Below are positions 16,194-24,058 of a DNA stretch of 64,000 nucleotides, piece by piece. Source of the stretch: JAVJQS01 sp040218815. Its GTDB lineage: Bacteria; Bacteroidota; Bacteroidia; Flavobacteriales_E; Vicingaceae. A program made the translations under genes and the position numbers. Location of the stretch: the NCBI GenBank assembly GCA_040218815.1, contig JAVJQS010000015.1, positions 248,001 through 312,000 of the forward strand. The letters run 5' to 3'. Each line of letters starts with the position of its first letter. Position 1 is the stretch's first letter. The notes under the pieces are model-generated. The model had not been told where the DNA came from, made no database searches, and saw only the letters and a program-made list of their open reading frames with translations.

Positions 16194-16952
16194 ATGAAAG
16201 GTTGGGCAAAGTGGATTGGAGCACTTTTAGGATTTGCATTTTTTGGATTCTGGGGTGCCATAATTGGCTACATTATTGGAACAATGTTCGATACAAACGC
16301 AAAAGTCTCTTGGGACGAACGCTTTACCTCCTCAGGTAATTACACAGGACAGCAAGCCTACCAAAGAAGTAGTAGTGGTGATTTTGCTGCGAGCTTACTG
16401 GTTCTAACTGCCGCTGTTATGAAAGCCGATGACAAAGTGTTAAAGTCTGAATTAGAGTATGTTAAGGAGTTTTATATCCGTCAATTCGGGGAGAATAAAG
16501 CAAAAAAGCAAATGATTGCATTGCGTGACTTGTTAGATAGCTCTTTAGATGTAAGAGGAATTAGCCATCAAATTCATTATCAAATGCAATATGCAAGTCG
16601 ATTGCAATTATTGCATTACTTATTTGGTATTGCAAAGGCAGACGGTCAGATCAGCGAATCCGAAACTCAAACAATACAGCATATTGCTGGATTTCTAGGT
16701 ATCAGTAATTCCGATTTTGAATCAATAAAAGCGATGTTTGTCAGGAATACCGGTTCTGATTTTAAAATTTTGGGAATAACACCCGATGCTAGTGATGATG
16801 AAATTAAAAAGGCCTATCGAAAAATGGCTATGAAGTATCACCCTGATAAGGTAAATCACTTAGGAGAAGATGTGAAAGTGCAGGCCGAAGAGAAATTTAA
16901 GAAAGTACAAGATGCTTATGAAAACATCAAGAAGCAACGTGGATTCTCATAA
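16194..16952 (+). CDS. DjlA-like TerB/DnaJ-domain membrane protein
   Basis: This 252-residue protein has three parts. An N-terminal Gly-rich transmembrane segment lies at ~8-32 (GALLGFAFFGFWGAIIGYIIG), like the DjlA transmembrane dimerisation domain. A TerB-like helical domain covers ~60-180 with acidic metal-binding patterns (KADDKVLKSELEYV, KADGQISESETQTI). The C-terminal J domain is at ~188-250 and carries the HPD tripeptide in MKYHPDKVNHLG. The J domain should stimulate a DnaK ATPase at the inner membrane, and TerB domains sense or bind metal or partner proteins. The stop overlaps the end of the convergent small exported-protein gene by 37 bp. Confidence 0.9.
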   Translation: MKGWAKWIGALLGFAFFGFWGAIIGYIIGTMFDTNAKVSWDERFTSSGNYTGQQAYQRSSSGDFAASLLVLTAAVMKADDKVLKSELEYVKEFYIRQFGENKAKKQMIALRDLLDSSLDVRGISHQIHYQMQYASRLQLLHYLFGIAKADGQISESETQTIQHIAGFLGISNSDFESIKAMFVRNTGSDFKILGITPDASDDEIKKAYRKMAMKYHPDKVNHLGEDVKVQAEEKFKKVQDAYENIKKQRGFS

Positions 16953-17200
16953 ATATAAGTAGTTTCATCCCTCTTGCTTTCTTTAAGTAAAAGGTCTTCT
17001 TTGTGCTTAGTCGTATCTTGTTTTTCTGAATCTGGAGTTATAAATTTGAATAAGCTAAAATCATACTTTTTAGACTTTTCTGAAGATGATTGTTCGTTTT
17101 CTTTCTGGGCAATTTGTTTTTGTTGTGTCTGGTTTTGACTGGCAAAACCGACTAACATAAACCCAAAGGCAAATACTATAGTAAAAAATAACTTTTTCAT
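16916..17200 (-). CDS. Small exported hydrophilic protein, 94 aa
   Basis: The ATG at 17200 opens a clear signal peptide (KKLFFTIVFAFGFMLVGFA, cleavage near residue 20). It is followed by a Gln/Lys/Glu/Ser-rich, probably disordered chain of about 70 residues without Cys. No family is recognised. The 3' end overlaps the TerB-DnaJ gene by 37 bp in convergent orientation, so the last ~12 residues are constrained by the other frame. The signal peptide makes chance unlikely, but proof of expression is lacking. Confidence 0.6.
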   Translation of the reverse strand: MKKLFFTIVFAFGFMLVGFASQNQTQQKQIAQKENEQSSSEKSKKYDFSLFKFITPDSEKQDTTKHKEDLLLKESKRDETTYIYENPRCFLMFS

Positions 17201-17257
17201 AACTTACTGATTTTGACAATCCGAAGATAGTAATTTCTGACGAATTGTCAATGGAGA

Positions 17258-17265
17258 TATATTTG
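17258..17265 (+). promoter_or_regulatory. -7 box TATATTTG for the rhomboid gene
   Basis: A perfect TAnnTTTG lies 23 nt upstream of the GTG start at 17289, within the 88-bp region divergent from the small exported protein. The nearest TTG upstream is only 10 bp away, so there is no standard -33 partner. Confidence 0.45.
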
Positions 17266-17288
17266 CAATAAAAAAACAAATTTTAAAA

Positions 17289-17975
17289 GTGGAAAAAGCC
17301 GAAAAGAAAAAGTTCTTTTATTCCTTTCTATTTCCTGCACTCTTTGTTGCATTGCTTTGGATCATTCACGGCATAGCTTTTTATGCAAAAATAGAGTTGA
17401 CTTCCTTTGGTATACTACCTAGAAGCTTAGATGGATTGAAAGGTATATTATTTTCTCCCTTAATCCATGGAGATCTCAATCACTTGTTCAATAATTCAGT
17501 ACCACTTATTTTATTGGGTTGGGCCTTGTTTTACTTTTATCGGCAAGTAGCATTTAAAGTAGCTTTTTGGTCCTATATTTTAGCGGGTTTTTATACTTGG
17601 ATTTCAGCTCGTACCTCCTATCATATTGGAGCAAGTGGACTGGTCTATGCATTGTTTGGCTTCTTGTTTATTAGTGGATTTATTCGAAAATATACTCCGT
17701 TAATTGCCTTGTCTTTTTTGGTAGCCTTTCTTTACGGCAGCTTAATTTGGGGGATTTTACCCTGGGACAAGAGCATGTCCTGGGAAGGGCATTTCTGGGG
17801 GTTGTTTGTAGGGTTAATATTAGCTTTTTTCTATCGTAAACAAGGCCCACAACGAAAAGTATTTCAGTGGGATGAAGATGAGTTTAATTCAACTGAAGAT
17901 CCTGAAGAAGATGAAACTCCATTGGACATTGTATATCATTTTGTGCCAAAGGATGAAGAAAAGAAGTCACTTTAA
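17289..17975 (+). CDS. Rhomboid family intramembrane serine protease
   Basis: This 228-residue multi-pass protein has six predicted membrane segments. The catalytic serine is Ser116 in GASGLVYALFG and the catalytic histidine is His168 in WEGHFWGLFVG. HGDLNHLFNNS (near residues 59-69) is the usual conserved His/Asn-containing loop-helix. After the last helix, a ~45-residue acidic cytoplasmic tail (DEDEFNSTEDPEEDE) follows. The start is GTG. It should cleave single-pass membrane proteins within the bilayer; the substrate is unknown. It appears to be in its own unit, followed 51 bp later by a lipoprotein gene on the same strand. Confidence 0.93.
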   Translation: MEKAEKKKFFYSFLFPALFVALLWIIHGIAFYAKIELTSFGILPRSLDGLKGILFSPLIHGDLNHLFNNSVPLILLGWALFYFYRQVAFKVAFWSYILAGFYTWISARTSYHIGASGLVYALFGFLFISGFIRKYTPLIALSFLVAFLYGSLIWGILPWDKSMSWEGHFWGLFVGLILAFFYRKQGPQRKVFQWDEDEFNSTEDPEEDETPLDIVYHFVPKDEEKKSL

Positions 17976-18026
17976 GCTAATTTTTATAATCATCCCTAAG
18001 GATTTATGTTTTAGTAAATTTAATCC

Positions 18027-18968
18027 ATGAAAAAAAGAATAAGTCTAAATCTAAGTTTGCTTTTTATTGCTCTAATAACAAGTTGTCAGGCACAACAATC
18101 AAAAGAAGAGAATGTTGAGCTTGCCAATCAATTTGATGAAGCATTTACTAACTATTGGTATCAAGGAAAGGCAGAGCTAAGCTCTTATGAGCTTACTCAA
18201 GCGCGTTATGGAGAGTTTAGGAAAGGAAGCGCTGTCTTGGTATTTGTAACAGAAGATTTTCTTGTTGATAAGCAGGTCAAGTTAGAAAAGGAAACAGATG
18301 AGCCTTCAACCTCTGTATTAAAATTAAATTTTATTCGAAAATTTAATACAGGCATTTATGATTACTCAATGATGACTTCGACTTTTAGTCCAGTAATTCA
18401 AGATAAAGAAGTTTACCCTTTAAAGTCAAGTAGCTCTTCTCAAGAATGGTGCGGTCACTCTTGGTTACAATTAAATCAAAAAGGACAGCACTACCAGGTT
18501 CAATCCTTCTCTTACTTTCAGTCGGAAGGAGATGTTGAAAAAGAAATACAAAAAGTACTATTAGAAGATGGTATTTGGGCACAGCTGAGATTGAATCCTG
18601 ATCTCATTCCTCAAGGAAAGCAAAAAGTTTTTCCAAGTGCTCATTATTTGCGGTTTGCACATAAAGAGTTGAAACCATATACTGCAACTTTTAATACTCA
18701 ACAAAATACGGATACCACTTTTACGGGAGAAGATTTAATGGCCTTAGAGATTCATTATCCTAACTTGGATAGGAAGGTAACCATAGTTTACGAGAAAGAC
18801 TTCCCTCATGAAATAGCAGGTTGGAAGGAAAGTAGAATAAGTGGTTTTGGAGCCAATGCAAAAAAAATGGAGACTGTTGCAATAAAAAACAAACAACTTA
18901 TTACACCCTACTGGAGTCAAAATAAAAATAAGGATAGCTATTTAAGAGATAGTTTAAAGTTAAAATAA
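18027..18968 (+). CDS. Conserved Bacteroidota lipoprotein of unknown function (often mislabelled 'Maf')
   Basis: This 313-residue protein has a lipobox LITSC near residue 20, so it is probably lipidated. The mature part is mostly beta, with conserved-looking blocks FTNYWYQGKAELSSYEL (residues ~37-53), ARYGEFRKGSAVLVFVTEDF, LNFIRKFNTGIYDYSMM, SSSSQEWCGHSW, an HEIAGWKE segment and the C-terminal RDSLKL. From memory, homologues across Flavobacteriia carry the database label septum-formation inhibitor Maf, but none of the Maf nucleotide-pyrophosphatase motifs are present. The function is unknown; an envelope role follows from the lipobox. It lies 24 bp upstream of a sensor kinase, with possible cotranscription. 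Confidence 0.8.
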   Translation: MKKRISLNLSLLFIALITSCQAQQSKEENVELANQFDEAFTNYWYQGKAELSSYELTQARYGEFRKGSAVLVFVTEDFLVDKQVKLEKETDEPSTSVLKLNFIRKFNTGIYDYSMMTSTFSPVIQDKEVYPLKSSSSSQEWCGHSWLQLNQKGQHYQVQSFSYFQSEGDVEKEIQKVLLEDGIWAQLRLNPDLIPQGKQKVFPSAHYLRFAHKELKPYTATFNTQQNTDTTFTGEDLMALEIHYPNLDRKVTIVYEKDFPHEIAGWKESRISGFGANAKKMETVAIKNKQLITPYWSQNKNKDSYLRDSLKLK

Positions 18969-18992
18969 TTAATTGTTTTTGTATTTAATTAC

Positions 18993-20492
18993 ATGAAATT
19001 TAATGTTTCAAATATTTTACCATGGATTAGCGGAGTAATTATTTTTCTTCTACTATTTTTTACATTTAGTTATTTTCTAGAAAAAGAGCTTGCTGAACTG
19101 AATCAGAAGAGTAAAGAAGAAAAGCAATTGATTGCATCAAGTGTTGCTGTTGAACTCGAACAACTGATAGCAGAAAAAGTATATTTATCCCAAAGCCTTG
19201 CAAGCTACATTAAATTTAATCCAAGTCTTAATAATCAAGAATTTAGGCAATTTGCAAAAGGAATCTATAAAATTGCTAATAAAGATCTTGTTGCTATCCA
19301 GCTTGTCAGGGATAGTATTATTGTTTTTAATTATCCAGATTCAGCAGATGATAATCTGATCGGCAGAAATATTCTGGAAATTTTTGAGGATAGAGAATTG
19401 GTTGAGCAAGCTATTGAAGAAATGAAGCCCATGTTGATAGGACCAAGAGAATTGCTTCAAGGCAAACTTGGGATGGTTTATCGGTATCCCATAGTATTAG
19501 ATGAAAATAAAGATGACTTTTGGGGTTTTTCTTCAATTGTAATTGATATCAATAGTTTATTTTCAAAGGCCCTTATAGATTCATTAGAGACTTATGGTTT
19601 TTATTCCGAGAATAAAAGCATGCTAAGTCAAGGGTTCTTCTACGGAGATTCTACGCTCAAAGATGGAGAATATATTGAAGAGATAATTACACTTCCAAGC
19701 GACACATGGACTTTTAGATTGAGTATAAAAGAAGACTTAAAACTCATCAATGATTTTAAACAAAGAATGAATTTGTTCCTTATCATTTTGGTTGTTTTGA
19801 TTAGTGGATTAATTATATATCTGACAAAAAATATTCAAAATATAAAAAGACTAAACAAAGAATTAAAAGAAAAAAATAAAAAGATACATGCGCAACTAGA
19901 TGAAAAAGTCGCCCTAGTTCGGGAGATTCATCACAGAATTAAAAACCATTTCCAGTTGATTAGTAGCTTGAACAATTTAATGAGTCATGAAAAAACAGAT
20001 AAAGAAATTCTAGGAGTGATAGAAAAAATAAATCAACGAATTAGTTTTTTATCAAGTGCTTATGACCAATTGGATATGGGTAGGGCGCAAGAGAATTACA
20101 TGCCAACATACATTCCAACATTGGTTAATAGTTTATTAAAAGCAGTTGATCGTTCTATTGAATTTGAATCAGATATTGATGAGGTGAATTTATACATTAA
20201 ACGTGCTGTTTATTTAGGGGTAATCTTAAATGAAATGATAACCAATAGCATTAAATACAGTTTTGAAGATACTGATTTACCAAAAATTTATATTAACCTA
20301 AAAAAATCAGGTAATCAATTGGTTTTTAAGTATCTTGACAATGGAAAAAATAGAATAAAGGATATTTTCATCAAATACCCTGACTCTACTGGTTTAAAGC
20401 TTATACAAATGTTCACTGATCAACTAGAAGGAGAAATTAATCAAATTGAAAGTAATGGGATGCATGGCTACAAAGTTTCCTTTCCAGTTTAG
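18993..20492 (+). CDS. Membrane sensor histidine kinase, HisKA_2 type
   Basis: This is a 499-residue kinase. A membrane helix at ~12-30, an extracytoplasmic sensor region at ~35-255 (CHASE-like in length, unassigned) and a second helix at ~258-278 (LFLIILVVLISGLIIYL) lead into a lysine-rich coiled coil. The dimerisation/phosphoacceptor helix is EIHHRIKNHFQLISSL, with His314, the His before Arg, as the likely phosphorylation site of the HisKA_2/HWE type. The HATPase domain shows NEMITNSIKYSF (N box) and LDNGKN (G1). No response regulator is adjacent, so it is an orphan here. It converges on the mutase genes with a 4-bp gap. Confidence 0.88.
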   Translation: MKFNVSNILPWISGVIIFLLLFFTFSYFLEKELAELNQKSKEEKQLIASSVAVELEQLIAEKVYLSQSLASYIKFNPSLNNQEFRQFAKGIYKIANKDLVAIQLVRDSIIVFNYPDSADDNLIGRNILEIFEDRELVEQAIEEMKPMLIGPRELLQGKLGMVYRYPIVLDENKDDFWGFSSIVIDINSLFSKALIDSLETYGFYSENKSMLSQGFFYGDSTLKDGEYIEEIITLPSDTWTFRLSIKEDLKLINDFKQRMNLFLIILVVLISGLIIYLTKNIQNIKRLNKELKEKNKKIHAQLDEKVALVREIHHRIKNHFQLISSLNNLMSHEKTDKEILGVIEKINQRISFLSSAYDQLDMGRAQENYMPTYIPTLVNSLLKAVDRSIEFESDIDEVNLYIKRAVYLGVILNEMITNSIKYSFEDTDLPKIYINLKKSGNQLVFKYLDNGKNRIKDIFIKYPDSTGLKLIQMFTDQLEGEINQIESNGMHGYKVSFPV

Positions 20493-20496
20493 CTTT

Positions 20497-22623
20497 CTAG
20501 TCTTCAAGCATCACCTTCAGAATTTCCTGTGCTGCCTTTGAAATCTTTGTTCCTGGCCCAAAAATACCAGCTACACCTAAATCCCATAAAAAATCATAGT
20601 CTTGTTCGGGTATCACTCCTCCAACAATTACCATAATGTCTTCTCTGCCATACTTCTTTAGAGCATTTATTACTTTTGGAACTAAGGTTTTATGCCCCGC
20701 CGCAAGAGAAGAAACACCAATTAAGTGAACATCATTTTCTACGGCCTGTTTTGCAGCTTCTTCAGGGGTTTGGAAAAGGGGTCCAATATCAACATCAAAA
20801 CCAATATCAGCAAAGGAGGTGGCTATTACTTTAGCTCCTCGATCATGTCCATCCTGACCCATTTTTGCAACCATTATTCTAGGACGTCGGCCATCTTTTT
20901 CTTCAAATTTATCAGCCATTTGTCTGGCTTTTGCAAAGTCTGTATCTTCCATAGCTTCTTGAGAGTAAACACCTGAAACGGATTTAATCTGTGCTTGATA
21001 ACGTCCAAATGCCGCTTCCATAGCATCTGATATTTCACCTAGAGTTGCACGCTCTCTAGCTGCAATAACTGCAAATTCTAACAAATTCCCTTCATTTGAG
21101 GCTGCTGCTTTTGTTAGGTCATCCAGTGCTTGTTTTACTTTAGTCGCATTTCGATTTGCTCTAATTTTTTCGATGCTTTCAATTTGTTGTAGTCTAACTT
21201 TAGCGTTGTCTACATCTAGAATCTCAATAGGATCTTTTTCCTTTGTTTGAAACTTATTTACACCAACAATGATGTCTTTGTCAGAATCAATTCGCGCTTG
21301 TTTACGAGCTGCAGCTTCTTCAATTCTCAGCTTAGGCACTCCTTTTTCTATGGCTTTCGCCATTCCCCCTAATTCCTTTACTTCCTCAATCAAAGACCAA
21401 GCCTTGTCAGCAATTTGCTTAGTTAAACTTTCAACATAATAACTGCCACCCCATGGATCAGCAACTTTTACAATGTCTGTTTCTTCCTGTAAAATTAACT
21501 GTGTGTTCCTCGCTATTCGTGCTGAAAAGTCGGTAGGTAAGGCAATTGCCTCATCTAAAGCATTGGTGTGAAGTGATTGTGTTCCACCAAAAGCTGCCGC
21601 CATAGCTTCAATTGTAGTTCGTGCCACATTATTAAAAGGGTCTTGCTCTGTTAGGCTATAGCCTGAAGTTTGACAATGCGTCCGCAAGGCCATAGATTTT
21701 GGATTTTTGGGATTAAACTCCTTGACTATTTTTGCCCAAAGCATTCGTGCAGCTCGCATCTTAGCAATTTCCATAAAGTGGTTCATACCAATTCCCCAAA
21801 AGAAGGATAGGCGCGGTGCAAAATCGTCAATGTTTAAACCTGCTTCAATTCCTGTTTTTAAGTACTCCATTCCATCGGCAAGGGTATAAGCCAATTCTAT
21901 ATCAGCTGTTGCACCGGCCTCTTGCATGTGGTAACCAGAAATACTGATGGAGTTAAAGCGAGGCATTTTATTAGAAGTGTACTCAAAAATGTCGGCAATA
22001 ATCTTCATGGATGGAAGAGGAGGGTAGATATAAGTGTTTCGAACCATAAATTCTTTCAAAATGTCGTTTTGAATGGTGCCACTTAACTCTTCTGGCTTAA
22101 CACCTTGCTCTTCAGCAGCAACGATATAAAAGGCCATGATTGGTATTACAGCTCCATTCATAGTCATTGAAACCGACATTTTATCTAAAGGAATTTGATC
22201 AAAAAGCACCTTCATGTCCTCTACAGAATCAATAGCAACACCAGCCTTTCCAACATCTCCTTCAACCCTGGGGTGATCTGAATCATAGCCTCTGTGGGTG
22301 GCTAAATCAAAGGCAACTGAAAGGCCTTTTTGCCCCGCTTTTAAATTTCTTCGGTAAAAGGCATTTGATTCTTCAGCCGTTGAAAATCCAGCATATTGTC
22401 GAATTGTCCAACTACGGCTTGCGTACATGGTTGAATAAGGACCACGCAAATAGGGTGGGAGGCCAGCTGCAAAATCAACTTGTTTTAAGTCAACAATATC
22501 AGCTGCCGAATAACTCGACTTCAAGTCAATTTGCTCTGCTGTACTCCAATGCTTTACATCAGGCTTTATATGATCAGCTTGAGGTATAAAACTTGTACTT
22601 ATATCTTTAAAATCAGGTCTCAT
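20497..22623 (-). CDS. mutB: Methylmalonyl-CoA mutase, large (catalytic, B12-binding) subunit
   Basis: This 708-residue subunit interconverts methylmalonyl-CoA and succinyl-CoA with adenosylcobalamin. The TIM-barrel domain occupies ~30-550 (RQYAGFSTAEESNAFYRRNL, SVSMTMNGAVIP, RNTQLILQEET). The C-terminal cobalamin domain has GQDGHDRGAKV, with the lower axial ligand His at about residue 593, plus GVSSLAAGH and VIVGGVIPEQD. The ATG overlaps the small-subunit stop by 4 bp, so translation is coupled. No epimerase or MeaB-type chaperone lies nearby. The direction of flux (propionate use or production) cannot be judged from sequence. Confidence 0.97.
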   Translation of the reverse strand: MRPDFKDISTSFIPQADHIKPDVKHWSTAEQIDLKSSYSAADIVDLKQVDFAAGLPPYLRGPYSTMYASRSWTIRQYAGFSTAEESNAFYRRNLKAGQKGLSVAFDLATHRGYDSDHPRVEGDVGKAGVAIDSVEDMKVLFDQIPLDKMSVSMTMNGAVIPIMAFYIVAAEEQGVKPEELSGTIQNDILKEFMVRNTYIYPPLPSMKIIADIFEYTSNKMPRFNSISISGYHMQEAGATADIELAYTLADGMEYLKTGIEAGLNIDDFAPRLSFFWGIGMNHFMEIAKMRAARMLWAKIVKEFNPKNPKSMALRTHCQTSGYSLTEQDPFNNVARTTIEAMAAAFGGTQSLHTNALDEAIALPTDFSARIARNTQLILQEETDIVKVADPWGGSYYVESLTKQIADKAWSLIEEVKELGGMAKAIEKGVPKLRIEEAAARKQARIDSDKDIIVGVNKFQTKEKDPIEILDVDNAKVRLQQIESIEKIRANRNATKVKQALDDLTKAAASNEGNLLEFAVIAARERATLGEISDAMEAAFGRYQAQIKSVSGVYSQEAMEDTDFAKARQMADKFEEKDGRRPRIMVAKMGQDGHDRGAKVIATSFADIGFDVDIGPLFQTPEEAAKQAVENDVHLIGVSSLAAGHKTLVPKVINALKKYGREDIMVIVGGVIPEQDYDFLWDLGVAGIFGPGTKISKAAQEILKVMLED

Positions 22624-23939
22624 TCTTCTAGCATATCTTTAGATAATAACTTGGCAGCAATTCCTATGTCTTTGCTGTTGGCAATCTTTAAATCAGTAGC
22701 TGCCTCATTTACAAATTTGTTTGCACCAACTATGGTGCGTTTGTTTTGCCTATAAGCTTTTGCTCGCTCAGTGGCTGAAGCATCTAAGATTTTTTTGAGG
22801 GTGCCGTTGGCTATAAGTTTCAACAATCCACCTTCTTTTTCGATACTTAAGAACTTTTCCCATGCCTTATGGGCAATTTCATTACTTAAAGCCTCAATAT
22901 AGTATGATCCACTAGCAAGATCTTCAATTTTATTAAAATAGCTTTCTTCTTTTAAAATCAAGGAAATATTCTTTGCCATTCGATTTCCCAAATTAGATGC
23001 TTTTTCCCATTGATCAAAGGCTGGTAAGCTAATAAGATCACAGTTTCCAATAACTGCAGACATGCACTGTGTTGTGGATCGAATCAGATTATTGTATGGA
23101 TCTTTATGGGAGTGGTAATAGCTGCTCGCTTCTCCCCATACTCTAACTTTTGATTCAACTTCATAAGCATGATAGACTTTTTGAATCAAGTAGCGGAATG
23201 CTCTAGCTTTTGCTATTTCAGAGAAATAAGAAGTCCCAAATCCTAACTTAAAGGTAAAACTTCTAGCAATTGCATCTGCCCGATAACCAGCATCTGTTAA
23301 CTGATCTAAATATTCCACTGCATGGTGAAGGGTGAGTGCAAGTTCATCAACTATTGTTGCACCTGCGTTTTTGTATAAACTGCCATTGATTAACAAAAAA
23401 TTATCAGGCTTCAGTTGATTTAATCGTTTTTGGAAAAGAATTGTTAAGCTTTCAATTTCTGAAGTATTTGTCTCATTGCTTTTTACCATTTCTCCTATAG
23501 GGTCGCAAAAAATTATTTTTGTGGAGGCGTCATGGTCAATTTCACTGAGGTAAAAATGTAGATTTGGAATTTCTTTAGGGCTTTTTGAAAATAACGCTTT
23601 TGACTTTTTGTAGCTTTTAAAATCATTAACAACAGCCTCATCTACTCCAGAGTTTTTTGCCTGCTGGATTTCTTTCTCTAAGTTCTCAGTTGATGAGGAA
23701 AACTGCTGGATAAATCGCCAAGAATGATTTTTGAATTGATTGTTTTCAAGAGCCTTAATTTCATCTTTACCTTCTAAATCACTCTTACGATAATAGGGAT
23801 GGTGTTCAATTTTATTTTCGTCTTTCCAGACTAATGTTTCTGAAAAATCCTTCCCCTTTAAGTCTTCAATTACCTTTTGCCGCCACTCCTCATCCGAGAC
23901 CGCTTTAAAATTTTTAAATAATGAATTGTTTTCACTCAT
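22620..23939 (-). CDS. mutA: Methylmalonyl-CoA mutase, small (non-catalytic) subunit
   Basis: This 439-residue protein aligns by eye with the mutase barrel (LAIDGSLYKNAG-like LLINGSLYKNAGA, ASSYYHSHKDPYNNLIRSTTQ, IALILKEESYF-like region), but it stops after KANRRTIVGANKF-equivalent sequence and has no cobalamin-binding domain. Propionibacterium-type small subunits are over 600 residues, so this is the short form found in Flavobacteriia. It is the first gene of the mutA-mutB operon, with an ATG start at 23939. Its role is structural, supporting the large subunit. No cobalamin riboswitch is seen in the 119 bp upstream. Confidence 0.92.
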   Translation of the reverse strand: MSENNSLFKNFKAVSDEEWRQKVIEDLKGKDFSETLVWKDENKIEHHPYYRKSDLEGKDEIKALENNQFKNHSWRFIQQFSSSTENLEKEIQQAKNSGVDEAVVNDFKSYKKSKALFSKSPKEIPNLHFYLSEIDHDASTKIIFCDPIGEMVKSNETNTSEIESLTILFQKRLNQLKPDNFLLINGSLYKNAGATIVDELALTLHHAVEYLDQLTDAGYRADAIARSFTFKLGFGTSYFSEIAKARAFRYLIQKVYHAYEVESKVRVWGEASSYYHSHKDPYNNLIRSTTQCMSAVIGNCDLISLPAFDQWEKASNLGNRMAKNISLILKEESYFNKIEDLASGSYYIEALSNEIAHKAWEKFLSIEKEGGLLKLIANGTLKKILDASATERAKAYRQNKRTIVGANKFVNEAATDLKIANSKDIGIAAKLLSKDMLEE

Positions 23940-24058
23940 TGATTTCTACATTTGTTAACACGAAAATACCATATTCTAAACTATTCGCTGAACAATTTTT
24001 AGAGTAAATTCAGTAAGAATCTCAGTATGTTTACCATTAACTATACAAGTTTATAACA

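Noticed and set aside
18027..18968. Maf nucleotide pyrophosphatase
   Set aside because: No Maf motif is present; the lipobox and beta-rich body do not fit.
23940..24058. Cobalamin riboswitch upstream of mutA
   Set aside because: The gap is only 119 bp, AT-rich, and shows none of the conserved B12-box elements.
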